NCBI GenBank assembly: GCA_002104945.1
Contig: MCFH01000004.1
Location: 455,001-519,000, forward strand
Length of the DNA stretch: 64,000 nt
Direction: 5' to 3'
Source: Piromyces finnis
Lineage: Eukaryota; Neocallimastigomycota; Neocallimastigomycetes; Neocallimastigales; Neocallimastigaceae
Position 1 is the stretch's first letter, and the number at the start of each line of letters is the position of its first letter. This document shows positions 37,907 to 56,385 of this stretch, in pieces. Both the position numbers and the translations under genes were made by a program. The notes beneath the pieces are model-generated. The model saw nothing but the letters and a program-made list of their open reading frames with translations. It was not told the DNA's origin and ran no database searches.

Positions 37907-38227
37907 AATAATATAGAAATATTTTAATTATTTAATATTATTTTTAAAAGCTGTAAACATAAAATATAGTAAAGTACTCTAGATAACTTAAATCAGAGCA
38001 ATTTAAGTAACAATCCCAATAGAAATAGATTTAAATAATGAAATTTTATGTCAAGTCCATAGAATAATTGAAGTAGTAAAACTTTTTTACGATTTAAATT
38101 TATTTAAATGAACATTTATAGTTATCAATATATATTCATTAAAAAAATTATCAATGAAAATGTAATTGTCATTATGTAATTGCTTTTATCAAAAGAATAA
38201 ATTATTATCAATACTTTAATAAAAGTT

Positions 38228-38538
38228 GTATTGAAGCCTATAACTATAATCAGGAGTTAACTATAAACTTTCAATTGTTTGATTTGATGTTGTATGAAAA
38301 TGCTTTATATCCTTATATATATATCAATGAAAATGAAAATATAATAAAAAATCAAGAAAAATTAGTATATACGATGAATAGCTCTAATCCGTCATTAAGT
38401 ATGAAGCTTTATAACCGCCGGTATAAACAATTTACAGAAACTATTGAATTTCAGGTTTTGGATTGGTGTAAGGTATATGACTGTTAAAAAAGTATTAATA
38501 TATCTTTATTATATATTGATTTTCATATAAATAATAAT

Positions 38539-38572
<34 letters not shown>

Positions 38573-39064
38573 GCCATTAAATATTCCAATAAAAATGAAT
38601 TATAACTGCTTATTTGGTAGATATTATACTAGATATTATTAAAATATCTCTGCTTATTTGGTAGATATTATACTAGATATTATTAAAAATAAAGTATTAC
38701 CAGTAATTGCTGATAAAGATGAATGTATTAAGAATAACAAAGTGGAATAATAATTAATATAAATCACCAGAAAATTCAGGATATAAAATTATATATTGAT
38801 CATAGCCTTGTGTCTCATGACAAAATTTTATTATTTGATTTAGTATCGAAATCAAATCTTGTTCCTACATGGGTTAAAGTTATACGAAAGTACAAAGAAA
38901 AGAAAGAATTTGTTTATTTTAATATTACATGTAGACTAAACGAACAATGGAAAGGACAATTTCCTTCAAATTTATATATTTCTTATGGTTATGAATTACC
39001 GAGTTTACACAGACAATATTTTGATACTCCAGAAATAAATAATAAATTTTATAACATGTTCTAA
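38228..39064 (+). pseudogene. Unidentified coding fragments
   Basis: Two stretches have a normal amino-acid composition. 38228-38487 includes NRRYKQFTETIEFQVLDWCK. 38804-39064 includes TWVKVIRKYKEKKEF and ends QYFDTPEINNKFYNMF. They are separated by a poly(A) run and a 44-base-period duplication, and neither has a convincing start. They could be exons of one gene or debris of a lost one. I do not recognise a family. Confidence 0.35.
38606..38688 (+). repeat. 39-base direct duplication (period 44)
   Basis: The sequence beginning CTGCTTATTTGGTAGATATT occurs at 38606 and again at 38650, identical through ATTATTAAAA. Confidence 0.9.
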
Positions 39065-41705
39065 ATGTAATAAATCCATTAATATTCCATGTCAAAAGGA
39101 ATTAATAAATAATGTAAAATAAAAGTAAAAGAATAAACAACTAAAAATAATAAATAAAAATTACAATTACAAGGATATTAATATCTTTTCTCCTTTTCAA
39201 TAGATATTAACATGAACATATATCCATATTGTGTTTTTGATTATGTCTACAATTTATTTTATATATATCATTATTAAGATTTAAATCTATCAGACTCAGA
39301 TTATTATTTAAAAGAATAAATTGTTATTTTATTATTATTCATTATCTATCCGATAATTTCATTATTTAAGGAAAAGGAGAAACTATTTATTATTATTAAT
39401 TTTTTTAATTATACCAAAGTTTTTATATATCATCCATGAATAAATACTATTTATAAACTATTAAACTAAAATAATCTATACAAGGTTTTCCCCACCACCA
39501 CCGCTCTTTAATATAACGATAGGAAATCAAAATTTGATTATTCTTTTATTACAATAACGAAAGGTTTCATTGGCCTAAACTTTATAAACTTTTTTTTTTT
39601 ATTAAAATTCAAAGAGAGATCAAGTCTGTCATGATTTTTCTAATTCTTCAAATCAATGATAGATAAGGATAAACTAATCTCTTAACAACAATATAATAAT
39701 TCTCTTTAATATAAAAAAGATGAATTGAATACCTATCTAATCATTTTTTTTTTTATAATGAGAAAAATAAAAAATAAAAAAAAAAAAAACAAACTATAAA
39801 TTTAAAGGTGTTTTTAATTTAATCCTAAAAAAAAAAAAAAATGTGACTATTTTAAAATCTTTAAAAACAAACAAACAAATTGGTTTAAAGTGAAATATTA
39901 TATATATATATATATTTTTTTTTTTAATTATTTTTATTAAAGCGAAATATTATATATATATATTTTTTAATTATTTTTATTAATATCAAACAGTAAAAAA
40001 TATATATAATATTTTTTTTTTTTTTATTAATTTAAACTAGTAAATGTGATATTTTTAAAAACTTTGAATAAATTAAAAGTAACTTTAAAAAATAAAGTTT
40101 ATTCAATAATGATAATGATAAAAAAAAAACTTTTTAATTAAAAAAAGAATGAATCACTCTAGTTCTTTTTTATTCACACATTCATTTTTTTTTTTTTTCA
40201 TTATTATCACTATCAAAATTGATCTAACACATTAAGACTATTTTTAATCATTAATTCATTTTTATAGGATAGATTCCTCTATGTATAAAAATAGATAGTT
40301 ACTTTTTTATCCAGTAGATAAACTAATTTAATAAATAATAAATATTAAATTATATTTTTAGGTTATATAAAGATTAAAGATTAAGTTGGATAGTTACAGA
40401 AACATGAATTATTTGTTGAGAATAAAGTACATTATAAATTAAAAGAGTTAAAAAAAAAAAAAAAAAGAATACTATTGGAAATTAATTCCTATATAAAAAT
40501 TATAATATTTAATATTACATAAATTAAAAAAAAAAAAGCTTTATAATGTGATGTGAAAAAAAAAAAGAAAAAATAGTTAAACTATAACAATAATACTTTT
40601 TTTAAAGATGTGAAAAAAAAAAATATTTGATAGTAAACTATGGATAATTTTTTATAATAAAGTTTATGAATTTTATCACTTTTTCATTTTTATTTGTAAA
40701 GGAAAATGATTATCTTTGAAAAAGGTTTAGGTTAATAAAAAAAAAAAAAAAAAGAATTGATTTTAATTTCTATTAATCCTATTATACCTTTTTTTTTTTT
40801 TTTTTCACTTTACCATGATCCGATGTTTTATTTTATTTTTATTTTAATAATATTGGATTTTTTTAAAAAAAGTATCATTTAATAAGATTTTTAATCTAGA
40901 GGTGGTAACAAAAAAAAAAAAAAAAAGAATGACTTTTATTAAATTCATTTATTCTTTGCTTATTTATATTTATTTAACTTTTTGAATATATAAAAAAGTT
41001 TCTATAAATAAAAAAAAAAGATAACTCTTAGGATTAATAATAGTATTGATTAATATTTATTAATATAAATAAAAAAAAAAAAAAATAAAAAAATATAATC
41101 AAAATTAATAATAGAAAAAAGTTAATTAAAATGTGAAAAAAAAAAAAAAATCAATGGCTATTGATGTATATTTTTAAACCTTTTTTTTTTTAAATTAGTT
41201 TTACTTATTTAATAAAAAAAAATTTATTTATATTTATTTTATATTATTTAATATTGACATTTTATTAATAGAATGAATGTTTTTTTTTTTTTTTTTCCTA
41301 TTAAAAAAAGTTTTAATTTTTTTTTTTTTTTTTGAATAAATACCAGTAAAATTTACTTTTAAAAAAATTTTTTTTTTGTTTCTTTTATTTTAACAAATTA
41401 AAAAAAAAACAAAATCAACCTTTTTTTTTTTTAGAATTAAAAAAAGAAATCAATTTCTTTTCTTAAAAAAAAGAAAATCTTAAATAAATAGAAAAAAAAA
41501 AATAAAAAAAAACTAATTTAATAATAATAAAATATTATTAAAAAATAATAAAAAAATAAAAAATTAAAAACTATTTTCTAATAATTATTAAAGAAATATT
41601 TTTTTATTATTTTTTAATAATAAAAAGTTTATAAATTTCTATCAAAACAAACAAACAAAAAAACTATCTTTTTTTTTAAACCTTTTAAATATAATAAAAT
41701 AAAAA
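39065..41705. other. Intergenic region
   Basis: 2.6 kb of A/T homopolymers with no ORF of normal composition. A near-duplicate of about 55 bases occurs at 39890-39995 (GAAATATTATATATATAT then T-run and ATTATTTTTATTAA). Confidence 0.6.
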
Positions 41706-42142
41706 ATGGAATCTACTCCAAAAGCTAAAAAGGCTAATAGATGTGCTTTTGAAGGCTGTAATGCCCGTGTTGTAAAAATTATTGGTGACTGTAGATACTG
41801 TCAACAAAAGTTTTGTGGTAACTATCAATAAAATATTTTTTTTTTCCATAGCAATAGGCCTCTTTTCCTATCAATAGCTTTGGAATTAAAAAAAAGAGGC
41901 CTAGTGTTTTTTATATATTTATTTTAATTGAAAAAAAAAAAACATTGATGGATAATAAATTTCTTAATACTATAAAAAATATTAAAAATAAATATTTTTT
42001 TTTTCTTCCCTATAATTCAATAGGTACTCACAGATTACCAGAAACTCATATTTGTCCAAATTTAGCTACTTGTAAACAAGCTTCATTTGAAAAGAATTCA
42101 AATAAGTTATTAAACGAAAAGTGTGTTAAATTGAAGGTTTAA
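41706..42142 (+). CDS. Small AN1-type zinc-finger protein
   Basis: Two exons, 41706-41817 and 42024-42142, spliced in phase into 76 residues. The order RCAFEGCNARVVKIIGDCRYC-x-x-x-FCG|THRLPETHICPN matches the AN1 zinc finger (paired CxxC/CxxxxC, then H-x5-H-x-C). After the finger come about 30 residues with CKQASFEKNSNKLL. AN1 fingers occur in ZFAND-type proteins that link ubiquitin, Cdc48/p97 and the proteasome; very small single-finger forms are known in fungi. No A20 finger or ubiquitin-like domain is present, so the specific partner is unknown. The intron interrupts the finger between FCG and THR. Confidence 0.9.
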
Positions 42143-43245
42143 ATATATCCCAAACCAATCTATAACCTTTGAAAACATAAACTTTTCCCTAATAACTATA
42201 TATCAAAAAAAAAAAAAAAAAAAGCCTTTTCAAAAAGTTATAACAAAAAAAAAAAAAAAAAAAACCCTAAAATCTAAATATATTTTAAACCATAGTTTTA
42301 TATAAATAAATCCAAAAAAATTATTGTATAAAATTTAAAAAAAAAAAAAATAAAAAAATAAAAAAGATTTTTTTATTTATTTTTATTATTTTTTGGGTAT
42401 AAAGTATTATTTATTTAAAATAATAATAAATAATTATAATGAAGAGAAAGAGTATCTATCTATCTATATTTTATATGTTTTTTTTTTTATAGACAAACAA
42501 AAAGTCAAATGTAGGTTTATCGTTTTGTGTAGTAATGTTTGTTTTGAAAAAAAGTGTATTTTTATTGTAGATAGGGTTCACTGATAGTAGAGAAAGTCAA
42601 GGAAAAAAAAAAAAAAAAAAAAAACAGCCTGAATAAAAAAGAATATTTTTAAAAAAAAAAACTAATTAGTAATGATTTTTTTTTTTTTTGAATGGAACAT
42701 TGAATTCCACCACCTCCACTTTACCACTTTTTCTGTGTAACATTTTTAAATTTTGTTGTAATGTACTTGCATTTTGTAATACAATTAAAAAAAAAAAAAC
42801 TTGCAAAGAACAACTAGTATCCCTTTTAAACTTTTATTTCTGTTGATGTGCCAATTTTATATCCATAACAAATAATAATAACAACAAGATAGTTGATAGA
42901 CAATGAATGTTTTTATTTTTTTTTTATTTTTTAATTTTATTATTTATAGTTTTAAAAATAATTATTTTTTTTTTTTTTACAATATTTTAAATAAAAAAAA
43001 TTTTCAAATTTCTAGGTTTTTTTTTTTTTTTTTTTTCCTTCTTTTTTCGTTGCTTTTATTTTAATAATAAATTATAGATAAAAAGGATTATTACTATATG
43101 TATATATATACGAGTGTTTTTTTTTTTTTTTGGCTTATATTTATTATTTGCATTTTTATAGAGTAGAATTAATATTATTATTTTTTTTTTTTAAAAAAAA
43201 GAGGTCAATAAAAAAAGAAAAAAGAAAAAAAAAAATTTAAAACTT
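42143..43245. other. Intergenic region between convergent genes
   Basis: A/T runs and no ORF of normal composition. It contains the 3' ends of the AN1 gene and of the minus-strand ribophorin II gene. Confidence 0.6.
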
Positions 43246-44686
43246 TTAATTTGATTTGGTATCTTTTTCTTTTTTTGCTGATTTATTCTTTCTTTCGCTA
43301 GAACGCTTATCAGCCTTTTGACGAAGAACTAAATGTCCTAATATAGAAGTGTAAATACTAGCAATACCTAAAGCACCCAAGGTTTGGAAAAGATTAAGCT
43401 TTATAAAGAATAAAACTAAAATTGTAATGATAGAACAAAGACTGAGAATGAATAATACACCGTAAATTAAAGTCTTGTTGTTGTAGAATAATCCATTAAT
43501 ATTAATGCCAATCTTACTCCACTTTTTTTTTAAAAAAAATTGGAGATTCAAAATGAAATAAAATATTATATTATATAATAATAATAATAAATAATAATAA
43601 TAATTATAAAAATTAATAAATAAATTAAAATAGTTTTTTTTTTTTTTTAATATTAAATTTATAGTTACAGTGAAAATTAAGAAAGCCCATGGAACAAGCA
43701 TTAAAACAAAAACAAATTTAGCAAAAAGTTTACTTTTTTGTTTTGGTTCTGGTTTGAAAATATGTGGTTGATCTGGTTTTGGATAAAAGTTTGGACCTTC
43801 AGATTCTAAAAGAGTTGGTGCCTTGTTTGGATCAACCTTCTTTTCAGCTACTGTATATTTAACATCAACATTTCCAAAAGTGTATTCTAATGGAATATAA
43901 TCGTTAGAGGGTGAAGAGAAACGAGCAATTAATGAATATTCATTATTGTCAAGGGTTAAATCCTTTAAACTCTGCCATTATTCATATACATATATATATA
44001 TATATATAAAAGGAAAATGAACGTTAATATGACAATATCTATATTATTAGTAGAGATATCTATTGATTCATGAATTCATTTAGTTTGCCTAAATACATCT
44101 ATTATTGTAATACTATTTATTTTTTTAACCATGGTTTTTTTTTTTTTACATATGAAATTATGAAATTGTTCTATTTACAATTCTGTATTTTCCATCATTT
44201 AAAGCTTCTAAAACAAAAGAATTTTGTGATTTTTCATTTGATAAATAGACCATAGCTTGTTCAATATTAGAAATGGTCTTTTCAGAATTATCTTTTTCTA
44301 CAAGTTTTAATGTAATTTCTAAATTATCCATATTTGAAAAAGTGAATTTTTCCATAACTTCTGGATAAGTTAATCTACCAATGAATATACACCAAGAGTT
44401 TGATATTATTTATAGGATAATAATAATATTTAGGTTAAAAAAAAAAAAAAGTTATTTTTGATTAAAAAAAGTCTTTCTTTATTCTTGATATATATAAATA
44501 TTTTTTTTATTTTTATAATAGTTTTTTTTTTTTTTTTTTTTTTAAAAAATTCCTGTTTTACCTTTTAGCAACATTATTTTCTCCATGAAGTTTAACCTTG
44601 AAAAAATCAAATGCTAATTCTTTTTGACATAAAACGTTTTGTAATAATAATAATACTGCGAAAGTTATAAATGCAAATTGTTTCAT
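43246..44686 (-). CDS. SWP1: Ribophorin II / SWP1-like subunit of oligosaccharyltransferase
   Basis: Minus strand, four exons (44686-44562, 44374-44179, 43971-43669, 43521-43246), 299 residues. The signal peptide is MKQFAFITFAVLLLLQNVLC. The lumenal region includes YPEVMEKFTF, VEYTFGNVDV-like and a PKPDQPHIFKPEPK motif. It corresponds to the C-terminal part of animal ribophorin II, where PKPEIEHIFR precedes the membrane domain. Three hydrophobic segments follow (LMLVPWAFLIF, GVLFILSLCSIITILVLFF, LGALGIASIYTSILGHLVL), with KLNLFQTL as in the family (QLNMFQTL). The C terminus is basic and cytosolic. The protein is a non-catalytic subunit of the ER complex that transfers glycans to Asn. At 299 residues it is near yeast Swp1 (286) and far shorter than animal RPN2 (about 630), so the SWP1 form is used. 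Confidence 0.9.
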
Positions 44687-45612
44687 TTTGTCTGTATATA
44701 TATTATATATAAAATTATTTCTATTTCTTATGATTTGTTTATTTTTTCTTGTATTATTTATTTGTTTTTATATTTACTTTTCTTATCTACTATAAAGAAT
44801 TAATGTTGGTTTTATTTTATGACAAAATAACAACAACAACAACAATAATAATAATAAAATATAGATATAGGAAAATGGGTTAATTGAATGAACTGTTATT
44901 TTTATAAATATAAATAAAACTATATAACAAAATAAAAGAATACTATTATATCCATTGATAATAAAAATTATTACGAGTTTATCACTTTATAACGATCATG
45001 ACTAATATTCATTCATTTTAATGATCTTTTTAATAAACTTTTTTTTTTTTTTAAATTGAAATTTAAATAGTATTTATATTATATTATATTATTTATTAAA
45101 CCATTTTATCAAACAAAAATGGTTCATTCATTTAAATGTTTTTTTTTTTTAAACTTACTTTTTTTTATTTTATTTACTTTTTTTTTTTTTTTTTTTTTTT
45201 TCACAGTAAATAGTTCTATTAAATGGTTGATTTTTTAATTTTTTTAATTAATTAATTTTTGATTTTTAGTTTTTTGCTCTTTTTTCTTTTTTTATTTTTT
45301 TTATTTTTTTAATTGTTTCTTTTCTTCTTTTTTCTTAAATATAAATAAAAAAAAACTTTTTTTTTTTTTGGTTTTTACCAAATTTAATTTCTTTTAAAAA
45401 GTCAAATTTAAATAGGAAAAAAATAAAAAAAAAAAAAAAATTAATTATTTTTTTCTTTATTAAAAAATGGATGATAATCCAAATAAAAATTAAACTTTTT
45501 CCAATCACTAAATTAAAAAAAAGATGGATGATTTTTTAATTAAAAAAAAAAAAATAATTTATTTGTAAATGAAATGAAACCAAAAAAAAAAAAAACAATT
45601 TTGACAAGTAAT

Positions 45613-45649
<37 letters not shown>

Positions 45650-46093
45650 GTTATAACAAGTAACAATCTTGACAATAATTGTTATAATAACTTGTTATTT
45701 GTAATAATCATCATGTTTTATAATTATTTTAATATGGTATGACATGTGGATATAGATTTAAAAATTGGATTCCCTTTTTTTATAATAATAAAAAAGTTTT
45801 AATTTTTATATCTATTTTTATATTTTCTTTTTTTTTTTTTTTTTTTTTTTTTCCTTTTCCCTTTACATTTTTATTTGTCATTCTTTTTTTTTTTTTTTTC
45901 CTTTTCCCTTTACATTTTTATTTGTCATTCTTTTTTTTTTTTTTATTGTAATGGTTATTTTTTTTTTTTTAATGAGAAGGTAGGTGAGATACATAAAATC
46001 GAATAAGATATATATATATATATATATTATTTGAAAAAATAAATATTAAATAATATATGAATTATTGAATGATATGTAGGAGGATTAAAATGT
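44687..46093. other. Intergenic region with (CAA)n and a 47-base duplication
   Basis: Promoter of the SWP1-like gene at the left. A (CAA)n run lies at about 45613-45651. A 47-base-period duplication (CCTTTTCCCTTTACATTTTT then T-run) lies at 45853-45944. T-runs are abundant. No gene seen. Confidence 0.6.
45853..45944 (+). repeat. 47-base unit, two copies
   Basis: The unit CCTTTTCCCTTTACATTTTT...CATTC followed by a T-run occurs at 45853 and 45900. Confidence 0.85.
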
Positions 46094-47681
<1,588 letters not shown>

Positions 47682-48728
47682 TTTAAGTATTAAAAAGTTA
47701 ATAGATGTTGATATTCATTTATATATAAATTGTTTTGAATAATTTATTATTTATATATTGAAATAAATATGAAATATTCGAAGAAAATAAATATAAATTA
47801 GACATTTTAATGTTAATTTTTTTTTTTTTGACATTTGAAATGAAAACTTATTTCTTGAAAAATTATAATAGAATAGAATAGTATATATTAAAAGTGTCAT
47901 ACTTTGCATTTCAGACATTTTGTAATTATTATATTGAAAAAAAAAAAAAAACGATTCGAATATATAATATTTTTATTTTTATTATTATTTTTTTTTTTAA
48001 ATCTTTATTCCTTTACTTTATCCCGTTCTATTTGTTTTTTTTTTTTTTTTTTTTTTTTTGTTTTTTTCCCTTTTAAAATGGTTTTCTATTTCTATTTCTA
48101 TTTTTTTATTTTTTATTTTTTATTTTATTTTTTTTTAAATAATATATTTATATAAGAAAAAAAAAAAAAACTTTTTATTTTTTATTTAATAAAAATAAAA
48201 AAAAAGCTTTTTGACTTTATGAAATTTAATTTTAAAAAAAAAAAATTAATTTTTATTATTTAAAATTTTATTTTATTTTTTGGTAAAAAATAAAAAAAAA
48301 AAAAAAAAAACACTTTTAATATTTATTTTTTATTTTTTATTTTTTTTTTACTTTTTATTTTTGTGCTATTAAAATGGATTTTAAAGACTTTCAACTTTTT
48401 TTTTTTTTTTTTGAAAAGGTAGAAAGAAAGAAAAGATTAAAAAAAAAAAAAAAGTTTAAAAGTTTTAAAATTTTAAAATAAAAAATTAATTAAAAAAAAA
48501 TTTTTTTTTTTCTTTTTTTTTTTATTTTTTTTTTTTTAAAAAATAATAACAAGAAATCTATTAAAAAAAAAAAAAAAACAACCAAAAAGCAAACTTACTT
48601 CGCAATGAAAAAAATGTTAAATTTAATATAAAGAAACTTATTTCGTATTATTCAACTTTATCTTTTTTACATTTAAATAAAATTATTAAAGTCTTTACAA
48701 TTTTCATTTTAAATAGCTCAACTTTCTA
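47682..48728. other. Intergenic region between divergent VPS55 and cyclin genes
   Basis: Shared promoter region, made almost entirely of A and T runs. Phe/Tyr-rich ORFs here are artefacts. Confidence 0.6.
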
Positions 48729-52647
<3,919 letters not shown>

Positions 52648-52836
52648 AAAATATATAAAGAAAGAAAGAAAGATAATATATGTATTTATTTATTTGTAAT
52701 AAGAAAAAAAAAAAAAAACTAGACATATTTAGCGTTTTTTTTTTTTTTTTCATTATATCTATTAATTTTTATTGATTTTATTAATTTTTTTTTTTATATA
52801 TATATCTATTGAATGATGGATTTCTTTATGATCATG

Positions 52837-52875
<39 letters not shown>

Positions 52876-53953
52876 TTGTGGTGGTGTATCTATAATTCAT
52901 TTTGTAGAAAAGATTTTAATTGTATAATTCTTTTTTTTTTTTTATTATGTTAACGATAAAAGTTTTTTTTTTTAAATGAAAAAAAAAAAAAAAGATTTAT
53001 TTATATATTTTATAAAATATAAAAATAAATAAAATGGTAATAAAATTGAAATGAGATTAAACTTTAAAAAACTCTTTGAAAATTGTCATGATGATATTAA
53101 TAATAATTGTTAAAAAATATATAATATAAAATATATAATATATAATTTTAGAGTAAACTTTTTTTATCTATTTAGACTAAAATGTAGGTGTGTGTTTTTT
53201 AAGAATATATAAAATAGTTAAATAGAAATGATTCAATAAATAAAATAAAATAAAATTACTTTTTTTATTTTAATTAGAATCCTTTTTTTAAAAAAAATTT
53301 AAAAAAAATAAATCATTTATTTTAGTAATTATAAGGATGATAACACATCTATGATAATACAATGATAATTATTATTATTATTTCGTTTTTAAAGATTTAT
53401 TTTTTATTTATTTTTTTTTTTTTTTTTTTTGCTTTATTTCTTTACTATTTTCTTTAATATACTTTTCTTTTTCTATTTTCTTTTTACGCTCTCGTTTTTT
53501 CTTTTTCTTTTTTTTAAAAAAAAATAATACTATTTTAATTGTGGATTATTTTTTTTTCCCTTTTAAATTTTATATTATTAATTATTTTAATTTTAATTTT
53601 ACTAATTATTAATATAAAATTGATACTATTTTATAAAATTAATATTATTTTTCCGTTGGTTATTTTTAATTTTTTTTTTTTTTTTTTTTAATTCATAAAG
53701 GAATATAAAATTTTAATAGAATTGAAAAAAAGTTTTTCCCAAATTTATACTCAATAATTTTAAAATTTTATATTTAAAAATCGAGAGGTCGTAGGAAAGA
53801 ATATATAATTATACGATATATACGTTGATACTATATATCGAGTTTAATATATTAAAAAAGAAAATAAATATTAAGATATTTTGGTTTTTTTTTTTTTTTT
53901 TTTTTTACGATTCATTTTCCTTTAACGATTTTATATATATATTATTTTTTGGC
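52648..53953. other. Intergenic region between convergent genes
   Basis: A/T runs and a (TAA)n block at about 52838-52875. No gene seen. Confidence 0.6.
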
Positions 53954-56385
53954 TTAAATCATTGGATTTGAAGGAATTGAAGCAGCGTCAGATAAGGTTA
54001 AAGGTGATTGGGTAATCATTTGTGGATTGGATGGTTGACGGTGAGCTTGAGGAAGCATAAGTGGACTTGTTGAACTAATAGACATTCTTTTATTTTGATG
54101 TTGTGCTGCTGCTGCATGAATTGGTGTGTGTATTTGAACTGATGTTTGTAATGGAGTTTGAGAATGTTTTGTTCCGATTACTCTAGGACTGGCGGTATGA
54201 CTAAGATTATTTCTACTAGATATCACTGAAGGTCTAGATGGTTGTTGAACATAATTTGGAACCTGCATATTTTGATTTCTTATGACAGATGGTGAAGGTT
54301 GAACGGATGGTTGATTTGGTTGATAGGCATATGAATTTGGGGTTTGTACTACCTGAGAATTAACACCATAAATAGGTTGAATTCCTACAATAGATGCTGG
54401 GGATTGGGGTATATTTGGAGATCGTGAAATTGGTGCCTTTCCTTCTGGTAATGGTTGTATTCTATGAGCAGAAGCTGTGGTTGCTCTTACCAATACATTA
54501 ATCCATGTCATCATAATTAAATGGTTATCTGCTGAAAAATAGGTAACTTGTTGATTTGCGGAATCAATTAAATTAAATGTATATTTAGTTTTTCCTTTAT
54601 GAATATCAGGTTGAATGGAAAAGGTGATGTTTAATTGAATGGTATGCTTAATATTTACTGGATGCTATATACATATAAAAAGGATAAAATTTATAAAACA
54701 TTATTATTGACATTTCTTTTTTTTTGGAAAAGTTTATTTTTTTATTCATAAAATTATGAATTACCTTGGGTTCTTTTAAAAAGTAAACTTTTTCTCTAGA
54801 TAAAATAATCCATCTTTTCTTCCATTTAGAATTTTTATTAAATCTAGTCCAAAGCCAGCCTTGATAATCTGCTTGTTGAAACATGGGTTCAAATACAAAA
54901 TTATTCTTTTTACTTGGTCTGGATATAGATAATCTTCTAAAGAAACTAGATATAGAACTAATAGAAGATTTTGATGATTGACTTGGTGGCTTATTATCTC
55001 TATAGACGGATTGATAGTAATTGAAATTGGTATTAGTAAGTTGTATACTTTCTCTTGATACCATGTTGTTTAAATGTGGACGTACAACGGTTGGACCATA
55101 AATTTGACGAGCGTTATTTCTTGCATCAATAAATTCATTTCCTCTTCTACTTTTATTCACGCTACTGCCATTACTACTTACAGACATTCCATCACCAATC
55201 ATTGAATCACTTTCTTCATCAATAACGTATTTATCATTGTATACTTTATGTTGCCATAGTTGGCTATTATCATTTACCATACTACTATTATTTTGAATCA
55301 TACTAGCGTTTATTTCATTTTCTTTTTCAGCATGTTCTTTTATGGAAACGATAGAGTTGTAAAGCTTTAATCTTTCCTTCAAATTACTAATGCCTAATTC
55401 ACGAAAGGTGGACAATGTTTGATCCAACAATTTTGAACCATTTATATTATTTTCCCTAAACATTTGACTGTAAGAACCAAAACCGATTTCTTCTAAAAAT
55501 TCTACTACTTGATCAACAGTCCAATAAGTTGGGTGAACATTATGAAAATCTTTTTGACTTAATGTTGCCGGATTACCAAGAGAAAGCTTTGGAGGTTTTT
55601 GTACAGAATATTGTAAAACCTGAGGACTTGATGTACTTCCTGTTCCGCTAGCACTACTAAAACTGACCCTTCTAGAATTACTAAATGCTGGTGAATTTGG
55701 AGTTTTATTTTGATCACGATCAATATAATTCATAACAGGAGTATGAAATTCTGATACAGAGGTTTGTGGTGAATTATTCATATTCTGGAGATTATTATTT
55801 GATGAAATGTTTGTTTCTCTTTTACCGTTTTCTGGGTTATTTAATTCATCAAATAATCCATCAATATTTATCTGTTTTACATTAATAAAGGTTGTGAATT
55901 CAACTGGGAATAAACCAATCATTTTATCAACCGTCTTACCCTAATATATATAAAATATAACATGTCATAAATTTTTTATTAATACTCATTATAACTATTT
56001 ATTTTAGTAACATCATAAATTTTTTATTAATACTCATTATAACTATTTATTTTAGTAACATAAAAATAAAATATATAGCTATGCTTTTTTGTACCTTCCA
56101 CCATCCATCTTTATGTTCATCATCTTTTTCTAATACAAGAATTGGATCACCGCGTTTAAATGTAATTTCATCATACTCTTCCTATATTTCATAATAAAAA
56201 AGAGTTAATTGTCTTTTCCAATTTTTAATTTTATATATATATTTATTAATGTATTATTCATTAATATTTACCGCTGTAAAGTCGTATTTTCCAAATACTA
56301 CAAATTGAACAAAATTTGAGTTTGATTCTATATTTTGATTTTGATTTAGTTTTTCAAGTTTGTTTTTATTATTATTTCCTAACAT
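53954..56385 (-). CDS. Boi1/Boi2-like SH3-SAM-PH scaffold protein
   Basis: Minus strand, four exons (56385-56272, 56181-56095, 55940-54765, 54664-53954), 695 residues. An SH3 domain (about 27-85) is read from VFGKYDFTAEEYDEITFKRGD, WWKG and IGLFPVEF. A SAM domain (about 180-245) carries YWTVDQVVEFLEEIGFGSY, LLDQTLSTFRELGI and LKERLKLY. A PH domain (about 410-525) begins GWLWTRFNKNSKWKKRWIIL, is split by intron 3 after FLKEP, and ends MMTWINVLVRAT with the conserved Trp. Regions between and after are Ser/Asn/Pro/Gln-rich. The SH3-SAM-PH order is that of yeast Boi1/Boi2, which link Cdc42 signalling, phosphoinositides and exocytosis at sites of growth. The C-terminal 165 residues are a Pro/Gln/Ser-rich tail, a likely partner-binding region. 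An orthologue claim needs phylogeny. Confidence 0.9.
55966..56061 (+). repeat. 48-base unit, two copies in a Boi-like gene intron
   Basis: The unit CATAAATTTTTTATTAATAC...TTTTAGTAA occurs at 55966 and 56014 inside intron 2. On the coding (minus) strand it does not duplicate the splice sites. Confidence 0.9.
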
